A stretch of 64,000 nucleotides of DNA from Nostoc sp. UHCC 0926 (GTDB lineage: Bacteria > Cyanobacteriota > Cyanobacteriia > Cyanobacteriales > Nostocaceae): the NCBI RefSeq assembly GCF_028623165.1, contig NZ_CP117768.1, positions 4,836,001-4,900,000 of the forward strand. Direction: 5' to 3'. Positions 51,167-60,185 of this stretch are shown here, piece after piece (position 1 is the stretch's first letter; each line of letters begins with the position of its first letter). Made by a program: the position numbers and the translations under genes. Under the pieces are notes generated by a model, which worked only from the letters and a program-made list of their open reading frames with translations, did not search any database and was not told where the DNA came from.

Positions 51167-51661
51167 CTAGAGAGCCGGAGCTGCGGATGAAGTGATGCCA
51201 CTTAGATCGCGACCTGTGGTATTCCCGTTATAGCCTTGGAATTGCCGATACTTTTGTGCCTCAGATTCTGGTACTCGAATTCCTTCTGCTGGTGCAGTTA
51301 CCCAGTGAGCGCGATGTTCAGCATCGCGGTAGTATACACGCCCATTCTTGGAAAGATAGTACTTACCTTGCGCTCCTTCTTGTGAAGCGTTCTTATGCTG
51401 GTTGTAGAGGTAATAAAGTCCTGCTGCTCCTGCCAAAAGCGCCACTTTCTGCCCTGTAGAGAAGCCCTTCTTAGCTTCAGGTTGGTTTCGATTGTTGCGA
51501 TCGCTCACTGTTCTACCAACACTATCATCAACAGGTGGTGGTGTTGAAGCATTTCGGGAACCTCCTCCGCAGCTACTCAGCAAAGGCACTGTTAGCAATG
51601 CCGAAAGCAGCACTGCAAATAGACGCGAAACTACTTTACGTTCTTTATATATTGTGTTCAT
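51167..51661 (-). CDS. lipoprotein of unknown function
   Basis: A 164-residue protein with a lipoprotein signal: basic start, a hydrophobic stretch (AVLLSALLTVPLL) and the lipobox LSSC at about residue 31, then a Gly/Ser-rich linker. A second hydrophobic stretch near residue 75 (KVALLAGAAGLYYLY) follows. The C-terminal half carries KYYLSKNGRVYYRDAEHRAH, a Tyr-rich segment. No domain is recognised. It is a plausible substrate of the Lgt enzyme encoded at 31947. Related proteins seem restricted to Nostocales, by recollection only. Confidence 0.75.
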   Translation of the reverse strand: MNTIYKERKVVSRLFAVLLSALLTVPLLSSCGGGSRNASTPPPVDDSVGRTVSDRNNRNQPEAKKGFSTGQKVALLAGAAGLYYLYNQHKNASQEGAQGKYYLSKNGRVYYRDAEHRAHWVTAPAEGIRVPESEAQKYRQFQGYNGNTTGRDLSGITSSAAPAL

Positions 51662-52264
51662 CGGATTTCGTCATCACCTGTATTTGCTAAAAGCCTTGCT
51701 GTTGCAAAAACAAAGTTGGAATTCCTGTTATTTCCCCTGGAATTGAAAAAACATATACCACTCAATGTACAACTACAGCTACAGCGTTTCACTGTCATGA
51801 TGATCGATTTTTTCAAGTATTTCATCCTGCCTTTGAGAGAAACTGCATTCATCCTAAGGAAATATCTTTAGGACTTACGCACAAGAGATCCCCCCTTAAA
51901 AAATTGGGTCTTTGGTTCCCCCCTTTTTAAGCAACGGTGTACACACAAGTCGGAAAAACTTCATCCACCAAAGATTTGCAATGAAGCAGCGCTCTTGGTA
52001 GGGAAACCCTTCCGCAGGCGACTGCTGTTAGCGCAGCGTAAAGCCTGCGGCATGGCAACTCTTAGAGACGCTCTTGCGTTCGCTTAGAGCGTTAGCGAAG
52101 CGGTAGCGATAGCGCAGCGTTAGCGAGGAACGAGCGTCCGCAGGAGCGTCACCCGTACCCAACTCTTGGAGAGGCTGCGCCAACGGGATCTTGCTACGCG
52201 TAGCGTCGACCATAGGAGAAGGGTGCGTTACGCTGGCGTGACAAAGCTAAATTGTTGCAATCAT
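51662..52264. other. repeat-rich intergenic region
   Basis: The left part is AT-rich. From about 51970 it is a series of Nostoc repeats: GCGCTCTTGG, CTTAGAGACGCTCTTGCG, GCGTTAGCGAAGCGG, GAGCGTCCGCAGGAGCGTCACCC and TCTTGGAGAGGCTGCGCCAAC. Many inverted arms overlap. There is no gene that I would defend. Confidence 0.55.
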
Positions 52265-52495
52265 GACGAACGCATTTGTTACTTTGGCGAACGCATTTGT
52301 TACTTCGGCGAACTCATTTGTTACTTCGGCGAACTCATTTGTTATTTCGGCGAACGCATTTGTTATTTCGGCGAACTCATTTGTTACTTCGGCGAACGCA
52401 TTTGTTGCTTCGGCGAACTCATTTGTTATTTCGGCGAACGCATTTGTTGCTTCGGCGAACTCATTTGTTATTTCGGCGAACTCATTTGTTATTTC
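52265..52495. repeat. 21-bp tandem repeat array, 11 units
   Basis: Eleven units of GGCGAACKCATTTGTTRYTTC, exactly 21 bp each and without spacers. Variation is limited to three positions. As in the array at 30631, both strands stay open: the minus strand reads as heptads FAE(I/V/A)TN(E/A), with F at the a-position and I/V/A at d, a possible coiled coil; the plus strand as SAN(S/A)FV(T/I/A). Whether either is translated is unknown. It lies 260 bp upstream of the three-gene nuclease module. Confidence 0.85.
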
Positions 52496-52757
52496 GGCGT
52501 GTCCATAACGCACCCTACGAAACTACTAGAAGAGTTGAAACTTATGCTGGTCATACTTGTGTGTACACCGTAGCCCTTTTTAAGAGGGGATCGAGGTTTC
52601 AGGTTTTCACTGCGTAAGTCATGATCTTATTGATTTTTTATTATTCAATTTAGCCCAAACACGGAAATATTCAGCAATTTCTCGGTTATTTTTTGGTGGT
52701 AAATAAATTAAAAAGATACAGCCACTCTGATAAAAATTGTCAAAAAATACACTCAAT

Positions 52758-53414
52758 ATGACATCAAAAAATACAGTCCAAACTAGAACTCGTCTCCTTT
52801 TGGCTTTGTGGAATTTGGGAGGAACGCAGCAGGAAGTGAACAAACGTCAACTTCATGACCGAATTGTATCCAAGACTAAGAAGGTAGCAGATTATCAGGG
52901 CATATTCGAGGAATTACAGAATCAGGGTGCGATCGCAATCTCCAAAAAGGGATATTCTCTGACATCTGGCAAGGGTTTAGAGGTATTGGGTGAGGGTTTG
53001 AGAAGTTCTGATTTTAAATTTGAAGGGACGATTGTTGGAACTTGGGCGGCGAATGCGTTGGTGAAGTGGATTAATCAGATAGATGTTGCGGTAGTTGGTG
53101 CAGATGTACCAGTTAATGGGAAAAGTGCGATCGCATCTTACGACGAGTTTAAGCCAGTAGCGTTGGAAGTCTACGACAAGTTGAACCAAAACTACAACCT
53201 AGATGATCTGGTGCCAATTTATCGTATCAGGAGAGAAATAGGGGAAAGAGTTAGCCGTGACAACTTCAGCAATTGGCTACTAGAAATGCAGCAAAAAGAT
53301 GTTTTGCAGCTGATGGCGGGAGAAATGCGAGACATCACTCCAGATAAACGTGACGACTCAATAACAATTCCCGGTGGTGGGTTGCGTTATTACACCAAGC
53401 TTTTAAATTCCTAA
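52758..53414 (+). CDS. winged-helix protein, first gene of the nuclease/ATPase module
   Basis: A 218-residue protein not assigned to a named family. The ATG at 52758 is preferred to a TTG at 52737. Residues about 10-80 (TRTRLLLALWNLGG...GIFEELQNQGAIAIS...SLTSGKGLEVL) read as a winged helix. Residues about 125-210 (VYDKLNQNYNLDDLVPIYRI...FSNWLLEMQQKDVLQL...LRYYTKLL) read as a second one, a pattern seen in small partner subunits of ATPase complexes. It would bind DNA or the ATPase. It is 46 bp upstream of the ATPase gene, same strand, so they form an operon. It contains two GCGATCGC sites. Confidence 0.72.
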   Translation: MTSKNTVQTRTRLLLALWNLGGTQQEVNKRQLHDRIVSKTKKVADYQGIFEELQNQGAIAISKKGYSLTSGKGLEVLGEGLRSSDFKFEGTIVGTWAANALVKWINQIDVAVVGADVPVNGKSAIASYDEFKPVALEVYDKLNQNYNLDDLVPIYRIRREIGERVSRDNFSNWLLEMQQKDVLQLMAGEMRDITPDKRDDSITIPGGGLRYYTKLLNS

Positions 53415-53460
53415 ATTTCTTTGAATTTCAATATAGCTCCTTACCTCAGACAAAATTACT

Positions 53461-55449
53461 ATGGACAGTTCAGCCGTTTCTCCAAAAGAAGCCCTTAACG
53501 CCGCCATCAGAAACCATAATCCGTTTATCAACGCTGGGATAGTGAAAGAACAGGATGTCTGGGGAAAGGGATTCCCCGATGTGCCAACTTTAAATGCCCA
53601 CGCTTCTAATGCAGTTCTTCAGGCAATTGATCTGGTGCGTACTAGCCAATCTACTCAAGAGAAGGTGACATCAATTGCCATAACAGCCCAACAGGGCGTG
53701 GGTAAAACTCATATCCTTAGTCGCATTCGCCATCAACTGAGAGCGAATGGAACTGCTCTGTTCGTTTATGCAGGTGTTAACAACTATACGGATTTAAACC
53801 TGGTTAAATACCAGTTCCAGCAAACTTTGGTAGATAGCCTCAGTAACACTGGTAGTCAAGGGGTAATGCAATGGCAGGAAGTGGCTGCTGCAATGGCAAA
53901 TGAAGGCTTTAAAGCTATTGATGCCAATTTTCCGAGCCTTTGCCCCCAGGTACTAGTTGAAAGATTTGACAAAGTATCCTCAAGCTGGTCAGCTAGGAAC
54001 AAAAATTTGATGGATAGGCTGACTAAGGAAGTTCTCAAAACAAAACCAAATGCAGATCCCTATATTGTCCGGGCTATTTTATGGACTCTTTCAGAAACTG
54101 AAGCGTCTTTTGCAATTAAATGGTTGTCTGGTGATGAGTTAGCAACCTCTAATGTTGAGGAATTAGGATTACCCAATCCTAGTAAAGCTAGTCAAGAGAA
54201 GGAATCCGAAGCCCTCAAGAATATTCAGCAAATATTGAATTTAGTGAGCTCCTATAACCCCGTTGTCATCTGCTTTGATGAAATAGATGTAGAAAACAAC
54301 TGTAGTGTTGATGGGTTGACAACTCCACAAGTAATTGCTGATTTGGTGAAGCGTCTACATGATACTCTCGAACCATCTGCCCTTGGTCGAGGTCTTGTTA
54401 TTCTCACAGTTATGTTGCCTGATACATGGACAAATAAGGTAAATATGATGCCCGGTGGTACTCCCGATCGAGTTTCAAAATATACGCAACGAAAACCAAT
54501 AGATTTAAAAACTCTTGGTGGCGATTCTATGGTTGATTTAGTCACCCTTTGGCTAAAAGAATTTTATGAGGTAAAGAACTTAAAACCTCATAACCTACTC
54601 TACCCATTTGAAGAAAGTGAATTAAGAAAATATGGCAATAACGGACTAACGGTAAGGGAAGCTTTAAAATGGTGCGCTGAAAACTTTAAGGTTGATGAGG
54701 AGACATTACCACAAGATCCATTGCAAAGATTTTACTTGGCTTTAGAGAGAGAAAGTCAGGTAGATAATGGAGATTATCTAGATGAAAAAAATAACTCTCT
54801 GATTATCAATGCTTTACGCTTTGGCTTTCAAAGTTTAAAAGGTCATAAATTAGAATGTGAAACTTCCACAGGTGAAAAATTAGATGAAGTAACAATCGAA
54901 GAGATTACTGACGTTGAACCAAAATCAAAAAATCAGGGTTGGATAAGCTTTAAAATAATTGGCAAAGAGAAAGACAAAATTTTCAAAATTGGGGTTGCTG
55001 TTTTACAACACTCACATGGAAGAGCAGTAGGAGCAGGTATGTGGCGTTTAATTGAATATAAAACATTCGACATAACGCGAGGTTGTTTAGTTCGTTCTAA
55101 AGCAAACAAAATTCACCAAAATTGGGATTCTTACAGTTATCTAAAAACACTTATAGAAGAACTGGCTGGAGAACATGTGGATCTAAAAGCTGAGGAAGTT
55201 AGAGAACTAATTTACTTTTATTCTGTTTATCAGAAGTGTGAAAGCTATCAACTAAATGAAGAGGAAGTTCTGGGATTTTCCCGGAAGTTTACTCATAAAA
55301 ATCCCCTACTTTTGGAAATTTTAAGTGATCCTTCTGGTCAGATCGATGAAAATACTATTGAGGCAGAAGAATTATTAAACGACTTCCTTAACCCATCTAT
55401 TATAAAGGACACTGACGACTCAGAGGATCTGAGTGAGTTGTTGAATTAA
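53461..55449 (+). CDS. AAA-type P-loop ATPase of the nuclease module
   Basis: A 662-residue protein with a nucleotide-binding domain in its N-terminal half. Walker A is A76-Q-Q-G-V-G-K82-T83 in ITAQQGVGKTHIL, Walker B is VVICFDEID (268-276) with catalytic E274, and a sensor-like segment LVILTVMLPDTW follows near 312-323. The C-terminal half (about 450-620) has no domain I can name but contains FKIGVAVLQ, IEYKTFDITRGCLVRS and GEHVDLKAEEV blocks. The last 40 residues are acidic. No GCGATCGC site is seen in it, in contrast to both partners. It ends 2 nt before the nuclease gene, so coupled translation is likely. Similarity to BREX-type or STAND ATPases is possible but not established. Confidence 0.82.
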   Translation: MDSSAVSPKEALNAAIRNHNPFINAGIVKEQDVWGKGFPDVPTLNAHASNAVLQAIDLVRTSQSTQEKVTSIAITAQQGVGKTHILSRIRHQLRANGTALFVYAGVNNYTDLNLVKYQFQQTLVDSLSNTGSQGVMQWQEVAAAMANEGFKAIDANFPSLCPQVLVERFDKVSSSWSARNKNLMDRLTKEVLKTKPNADPYIVRAILWTLSETEASFAIKWLSGDELATSNVEELGLPNPSKASQEKESEALKNIQQILNLVSSYNPVVICFDEIDVENNCSVDGLTTPQVIADLVKRLHDTLEPSALGRGLVILTVMLPDTWTNKVNMMPGGTPDRVSKYTQRKPIDLKTLGGDSMVDLVTLWLKEFYEVKNLKPHNLLYPFEESELRKYGNNGLTVREALKWCAENFKVDEETLPQDPLQRFYLALERESQVDNGDYLDEKNNSLIINALRFGFQSLKGHKLECETSTGEKLDEVTIEEITDVEPKSKNQGWISFKIIGKEKDKIFKIGVAVLQHSHGRAVGAGMWRLIEYKTFDITRGCLVRSKANKIHQNWDSYSYLKTLIEELAGEHVDLKAEEVRELIYFYSVYQKCESYQLNEEEVLGFSRKFTHKNPLLLEILSDPSGQIDENTIEAEELLNDFLNPSIIKDTDDSEDLSELLN

Positions 55450-55451
55450 AC

Positions 55452-56897
55452 ATGATCGAATCAGTTGTCCTTGACACAGCCTTATGTTTACCAGGTTATG
55501 ATCTTGAAGCCTTAATACAAGGGCGAATGATTGCAACTATGCCTCGAATATTCATTAATCCGGGGCGGCAATTTGCCCTTTACCCAACTAATATATCAAT
55601 TAACTTACAACCCTATGAGCAGTACTATCGCTCAAGTTTTTTAGCTATTGCTCAAACAGCTTTAGACCAAATAGATGGTGAAAAGGTTGTGCTTAAAGCT
55701 TGGGCTAGGTGTGAAGGGTGCAAAATGCACACTCCTGAATCCTTGGATACTTTGTCAGAATTAACAGTCTGGACAAAAGAAGCATTACAGAGATCGCTTG
55801 GGCAACGACCTCATATTTTTCTGGCTTACCTACGTGTTTATCTACTATCTGAATCGCTTGCTATTCTGTGGCAATCCCAAAATAGTCAGTTTCTGCCTTT
55901 GCGTCCCTCACTGAGGGTTTCTGAAGCCAAGCCAGTATTAAACGATCGCACCTTCGCCCAACGCAAACACCAATTAGAAAAACTGGAACCACCACTACAC
56001 CCTGAACTAGAAGAATTACAGAGTGCGATCGCATCCCTAACCATTAGCCAACCAGCAGCTAAACAATTAGACGACGATATCAAAGCATTTTTGGGTTGGA
56101 GTAGTGATAAACCAACAAATCCATTAGATTTAGACTTACTTTGGATTCAGAAAATTGCTGAAATTGGGAACTCTAGCGACGGACATACGTTTGAAAAATT
56201 AGTTCGTAGAGGATTACTAAAATTAGGCTTTACAGGTTCAGGTTTGAATCCAGATGCAACTGGTGGCGCTGGAGGCATGGATTTTTACGCAGAACAACCT
56301 TATCCAATAGTAGGAGAGTGCAAAGCAACTAAAACTGAGAAAGTTACTGATGGTACACCTGCACAGTTACTAAAAATAGGTATGAACCATCTTGGTAAGG
56401 TTCAGTATGAAAATTCAATTAAATTAATTGTAGCCGCTGGAGAACTAAATTTTTACGCCTTAAGAACAGCTACCGAAAATCAAATGAATGTTATTAGCCC
56501 TGAAACACTGCAAAAACTAGTTGAACTGCAAGCACACTACAAAAATTCTATCAATTTGTTAGAACTAAAAGAATATTTGCAACAAGCTCCTTTTGGTTTA
56601 GCTGAAGATAAACTTAATACTTATATCGATAAAGTCGAAAAATCTATAAGGTTGCGATCGCATATTATCCAGCTTGTTAAAAAGCATCTAGAAAAAACAG
56701 GTGAGCGAGATGTAGGGGTTGATGCACTTCACGTAGCATATATTTACGAGCATCCCCCTCAGCCTTTGACATCTCAAAATTTGTACGAAATTTTGATTGA
56801 ACTTTCTTCACCCTTAACAGGCTATTTAGGACGAATAAAAAGCAGTGATTGGAAAGGCGATCGCTTTTACTTTCTACGCGATTTACCCATTAACTAA
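55452..56897 (+). CDS. DUF1802-like protein with PD-(D/E)XK nuclease domain
   Basis: A 481-residue two-part protein. The N-terminal 150 residues (ALCLPGYDLEALIQGRMIA, INPGRQFALYPT, LKAWARCEGCKM) resemble DUF1802, a family of unknown function. The central part (about 240-330) is a restriction-endonuclease-like core: FEKLVRRGLLKLGF with E248, GGAGGMDFYAE with D277, and the E289-C-K291 ExK motif in PIVGECKAT, followed by QLLKIGMNHLGKV. The residues of the active site are in place, so DNA or RNA cutting is expected. The C-terminal 100 residues may be a further winged helix (VAYIYEHPPQPLTSQNLYEILIE is one part). It is translationally coupled to the ATPase. Confidence 0.82.
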   Translation: MIESVVLDTALCLPGYDLEALIQGRMIATMPRIFINPGRQFALYPTNISINLQPYEQYYRSSFLAIAQTALDQIDGEKVVLKAWARCEGCKMHTPESLDTLSELTVWTKEALQRSLGQRPHIFLAYLRVYLLSESLAILWQSQNSQFLPLRPSLRVSEAKPVLNDRTFAQRKHQLEKLEPPLHPELEELQSAIASLTISQPAAKQLDDDIKAFLGWSSDKPTNPLDLDLLWIQKIAEIGNSSDGHTFEKLVRRGLLKLGFTGSGLNPDATGGAGGMDFYAEQPYPIVGECKATKTEKVTDGTPAQLLKIGMNHLGKVQYENSIKLIVAAGELNFYALRTATENQMNVISPETLQKLVELQAHYKNSINLLELKEYLQQAPFGLAEDKLNTYIDKVEKSIRLRSHIIQLVKKHLEKTGERDVGVDALHVAYIYEHPPQPLTSQNLYEILIELSSPLTGYLGRIKSSDWKGDRFYFLRDLPIN

Positions 56898-57010
56898 AGA
56901 TAGCAAAATATATCTCTTTTCTTACCTCTGCGTTCTCTGCGCCTTGGCGGTTCGTTTCAAAATATCAATTTCAAAAAATAACTGTCCCCTATTGTCAAAC
57001 ATACCCTGAA

Positions 57011-57328
57011 TCATATTGTGCCAGTGGTTCCAGTCTCATTTAGGCAGAATACACAATGTCTACTATTTGGGTATTTTTCAAGGGATTTTTTATGAGCTTG
57101 CATTTTATCCACATCAATTAAATAATCACCACTATCTGGCTCCACAGCAATATACCAGCCATAGTGTTCCTGAATCAAATTGGGACGCACACGCTCAAAA
57201 ATTGCCCGACAACGCCGATAAAATACTTCATCTTCAGCTTTGCGTCTAGCAAGTTCTTCTGGTGGTAAAGTGCGTTCTGGAAAAATTCTACCCCGACGTG
57301 CAGGTTGTTTTGCAGTTGATTCAGTCAT
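57011..57328 (-). CDS. conserved hypothetical protein
   Basis: A 105-residue protein, unrelated to the module on the other strand. The N-terminus is basic with ARRGRIFPERTLPPEELARRK, followed by a compact region with RPNLIQEHYGWYIAVEPDSG and YLIDVDKMQAHKKS, then PNSRHCVFCLNETG. The ...GWYIAVEPDSGDYLID block is familiar from many cyanobacterial proteins of about this size, which may be paired with a retropepsin-like partner; no partner is seen here. The function is unknown. Confidence 0.65.
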   Translation of the reverse strand: MTESTAKQPARRGRIFPERTLPPEELARRKAEDEVFYRRCRAIFERVRPNLIQEHYGWYIAVEPDSGDYLIDVDKMQAHKKSLEKYPNSRHCVFCLNETGTTGTI

Positions 57329-57500
57329 AGCATTAATCCTACTTATTGATGCTGCCTTAACTTTATTTTATGGGAAGCAATAACGAGCGATCGCGCAGCC
57401 CGCCCCAATCACTAGCATTCTCATGCAGAGTCATAGGAATGAGGAATTCGTAATTAAGAGGATGTTTTAAAAGTCTTCTTAATTACGAATTACGAATTAT
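57329..57500. repeat. spacer with AATTACGAATTA inverted repeat
   Basis: GAATTCGTAATTAAGA at 57444 and TCTTAATTACGAATTACGAATT at 57476 can pair around GGATGTTTTAAAAG. No gene is present. Confidence 0.55.
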
Positions 57501-57552
57501 ACAGTGAAGCATCCTAGACGGAAGATATATCTTCTATCTAGGATGCTTCACA
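57501..57552 (-). terminator. large hairpin downstream of pgi
   Basis: GTGAAGCATCCTAGA and TCTAGGATGCTTCAC flank a self-complementary GAAGATATATCTTC. The stem is nearly continuous. There is no strong T run on the minus strand, so it may act as a processing hairpin or a factor-dependent end for pgi. Confidence 0.5.
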
Positions 57553-57612
57553 ATAAAAAATTGTTGCTGATACAACAATTATGGACAAAATGTGATATTG
57601 AGACTAGAGCTA

Positions 57613-59199
57613 TCAGCTAGCAGAAACGGTCAAACTGCCGGGTTTCTGAAGATCACCTTCCAAAACCACACCTCGCTGATTGGCATGGATATGACGCAAA
57701 ATCTTGTAAATTGCCTCAACTTGATCTGATGCGCCTGCCTTTTCGGCGAGTTCGTCAACAGAAAGGGGAGTTTTTTCTTTTTGTAGGACTGCTACGACTC
57801 GTGTTTGCAAGTCGATAATGGTGGCGGCAGCTTTTTTGCCAGCTTCTACACCTGGTTGATGGTAGGCGTTGACGTTGACCAAACTAGCATATAAACCAAC
57901 AGCACGTTCATACAAAGCAATTAATGCCCCTACAGTTCGGGGATTAACTTGGGGAATGGTGACTGTAATCGAATCACGGTGATTTTCATAAAGCGCTTGT
58001 CGGGTTCCTTGGAGAAAACCGGAAAGATAATCGCCTGATGTAACTCCTGGATCTATTTCAGTGGATGGGCCCTGACGATCTTCTAATACTTCGATGAAGG
58101 TAGCAAAGAAATTCGCTACACCCTCACGTAACTGCTGAACGTAAGCGTGTTGATCGGTTGAGCCTTTGTTGCCATAAACGGCGATGCCTTGATGGACAAC
58201 GTTGCCGTCTAAGTCTTTTTCCTTGCCCAAGGATTCCATCACCAGCTGTTGCAAATAGCGACTGAATAAAAATAAGCTGTCCTTGTAAGGTAGAACAACC
58301 ATATCTTTTTCGCCCTTTCCGTTGCCCGCAAAGTACCAAGACAAAGCAAGCAAGGCTGCTGGGTTATTTTTCACATCTGGGACGCGGGTAGCGTCATCCA
58401 TTTCTTTTGCGCCATCTAGCATGGCGCGAACATCAATCCCCTGTAATGCCGCTGGTACTAGCCCCACAGCAGACATTTCTGAGGTGCGTCCTCCTACCCA
58501 GTCATACATGGGAAATCTGGCCAGCCAACCTTCGTCTTTGGCCAGGTTATCGAGGTTGCTATCAACGCTGGTAATTGCTACTGCATATTGAGCAAATTCC
58601 AAATTGTGTCCGGCGTAGGCTTTTTTAACTTCAATCATGCCGTTGCGAGGTTCCGGCGTCCCTCCAGATTTGGAGATCACCAATACTAAAGTGCTGGCGA
58701 GGCTATTTCGCAGATGATTGAGAACGCTATCGATACCTGCCGGATCGTTGTTATCGATAAAGTGAAGTTTCAGGGGCGGGAAATCAGAAGCGAGGGCTTC
58801 AGCGACGAATTGGGGACCAAGAGCGGAACCACCAATTCCAATGGAGATAATATCCGTGAAGCGGCTTGCTCTGGGAGGATGAATAGCACCTGTTTGGACT
58901 TTTTCCGCAAAGGCTTCGATTTGTTCTAGGGTTTGGACAATTTCTTGTGTAAGTTCTGGAGCTGGCGCTAAATCAGGATTTCGCAGCCAGTAGTGTCCAA
59001 CCATGCGCTTCTCGTCAGGATTTGCGATCGCACCCTTTTCGAGTTGAGCCATATCCGCAAACGCCTTGTCAAACTTCGGACGCAATGAATCCACTAAGGC
59101 ATCATCGAACCGCATTCGACTCACGTCTAAGTACAGTCCCAATCCCTCGTGGAAATATAACCAGTTTTGGTATCGTTGCCAAAGTGCCCTAGCATCCAT
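57613..59199 (-). CDS. pgi: glucose-6-phosphate isomerase
   Basis: Pgi interconverts glucose-6-phosphate and fructose-6-phosphate, used in glycolysis, glycogen breakdown and the oxidative pentose phosphate cycle. The 528-residue sequence has the SIS-domain signatures IGIGGSALGPQF (residues about 116-127) and VISKSGGTPEP, the DWVGGRTSEMSAVG block, the GNKGSTDQHAYVQQL stretch with the catalytic His, and a C-terminal part with VNVNAYHQPGVEAGKKAA. It is single and of normal size for cyanobacteria. A large hairpin follows. Confidence 0.96.
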   Translation of the reverse strand: MDARALWQRYQNWLYFHEGLGLYLDVSRMRFDDALVDSLRPKFDKAFADMAQLEKGAIANPDEKRMVGHYWLRNPDLAPAPELTQEIVQTLEQIEAFAEKVQTGAIHPPRASRFTDIISIGIGGSALGPQFVAEALASDFPPLKLHFIDNNDPAGIDSVLNHLRNSLASTLVLVISKSGGTPEPRNGMIEVKKAYAGHNLEFAQYAVAITSVDSNLDNLAKDEGWLARFPMYDWVGGRTSEMSAVGLVPAALQGIDVRAMLDGAKEMDDATRVPDVKNNPAALLALSWYFAGNGKGEKDMVVLPYKDSLFLFSRYLQQLVMESLGKEKDLDGNVVHQGIAVYGNKGSTDQHAYVQQLREGVANFFATFIEVLEDRQGPSTEIDPGVTSGDYLSGFLQGTRQALYENHRDSITVTIPQVNPRTVGALIALYERAVGLYASLVNVNAYHQPGVEAGKKAAATIIDLQTRVVAVLQKEKTPLSVDELAEKAGASDQVEAIYKILRHIHANQRGVVLEGDLQKPGSLTVSAS

Positions 59200-59310
59200 A
59201 GGGAAATCTCAAATAAAGTGTTTTTCAAAACCAGTTTAATGTAAGGTTATAGCGATCCCTGCCTAGCCTTATACAGTTTACAGTTTTAAGTGTTCCCTTG
59301 ACTCTTATCC

Positions 59311-59568
59311 TTAAACATCTGGCATCGGCATGACACGCAGAAATTTCACAATTTCACCCCTGATTTCTATACCAATCAGATAATTATCTAGGGTAAAGCG
59401 GTGAAAAATGCCTTCACTATCAAGGTGTCGTAGTTCTTTTAGATCACTCAGTTGCCACTTTTGGGCTAACTCAATAAAGACAAAATCATGCACCCGCTCG
59501 TAGGCGGCAGGTTCTAAATTCTTCAGGTCTAGTAAAAAAGACCTTGCATAGCGCATTTCCAGACTCAC
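59311..59568 (-). CDS. RelE/ParE-family toxin-like protein
   Basis: An 85-residue protein of the RelE/ParE superfamily, ribosome-dependent RNases or gyrase poisons. Seen: MRYARSFLLDLKNLEP at the N-terminus, with AYERVHDFVFIEL forming the second helix, the LRHLDSEGIFHRFTLDNYLIGIE strand region and the final FLRVMPM. The start is a GTG at 59568 or the ATG four codons on. No antitoxin overlaps it: the nearest upstream gene on its strand, 59786-59983, is 218 bp away. It could be an orphan or an inactive relic. Confidence 0.7.
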   Translation of the reverse strand: MSLEMRYARSFLLDLKNLEPAAYERVHDFVFIELAQKWQLSDLKELRHLDSEGIFHRFTLDNYLIGIEIRGEIVKFLRVMPMPDV

Positions 59569-59785
59569 TAGGCGTTACCTTAACCAAAACTTGAGGGACG
59601 ACACCAAAAGAGGGCTGAGTTGAAAGTGGTGGATGCTGAGTGAAGAAGCAATACTAAGACTTACACTTGGGCATATGGGTCTAAATCTCTGACTTTAGCT
59701 CTAAATAATAAACAAATTTCTTCCTAACTAATCCCTTAGCTTTAACTATGGGCTACTACTCAGCACTATTAAAAGCGCTACTGAA

Positions 59786-59983
59786 TCAGAAAAACATCAA
59801 CAGTCGTACCGCTTCTTCATGGGTTAAGATATCCCACGGTTGCTGCGATCGCTTAACTTGTTGTATCGCTTTGAGCATATAAAAGTCACAATGTAAACCT
59901 TCGAGAACGTCCCAAATGTCCTGCAAATCCTCATCGGCTAACTGCTCGATTAAGTGATGCATTCTCAGTCGCAGCAAATTCAT
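59786..59983 (-). CDS. small hypothetical protein, possible antitoxin
   Basis: A 65-residue helical acidic protein (LIEQLADEDLQDIWDVLEGLH then SQQPWDILTHEEAVRLLMFF). Size, charge and position upstream of a RelE/ParE-like gene suggest an antitoxin, but no DNA-binding domain is recognised and the 218-bp gap is larger than usual. It could be a fragment. Confidence 0.45.
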   Translation of the reverse strand: MNLLRLRMHHLIEQLADEDLQDIWDVLEGLHCDFYMLKAIQQVKRSQQPWDILTHEEAVRLLMFF

Positions 59984-60185
59984 ACGTCAATTATTCCCTA
60001 CAACCCAAGACCAACAATAAATAGTATTCCCACAAAATTAGCAAAGGTTAACGGCAATGTAGGACTATACTCAAGCTACGCTAAAATTTATTCGCCAAGC
60101 GTTGAGGGCAGGGGAGCGTCCGCGAACTCAAAAGTTGAGCCTTTGAACTCGAAAGTTGAGCCTTGACTTCTAACTCTTGTCTCCT

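Noticed and set aside
51492..51746. 84-codon plus-strand frame
   Set aside because: Antisense to the N-terminus of the lipoprotein gene, whose signal peptide and lipobox are clear.
52166..52617. Four overlapping frames over the second 21-bp array
   Set aside because: Same reason as for the first array. The minus-strand heptad frame is kept as an open question in the findings but not as a gene.
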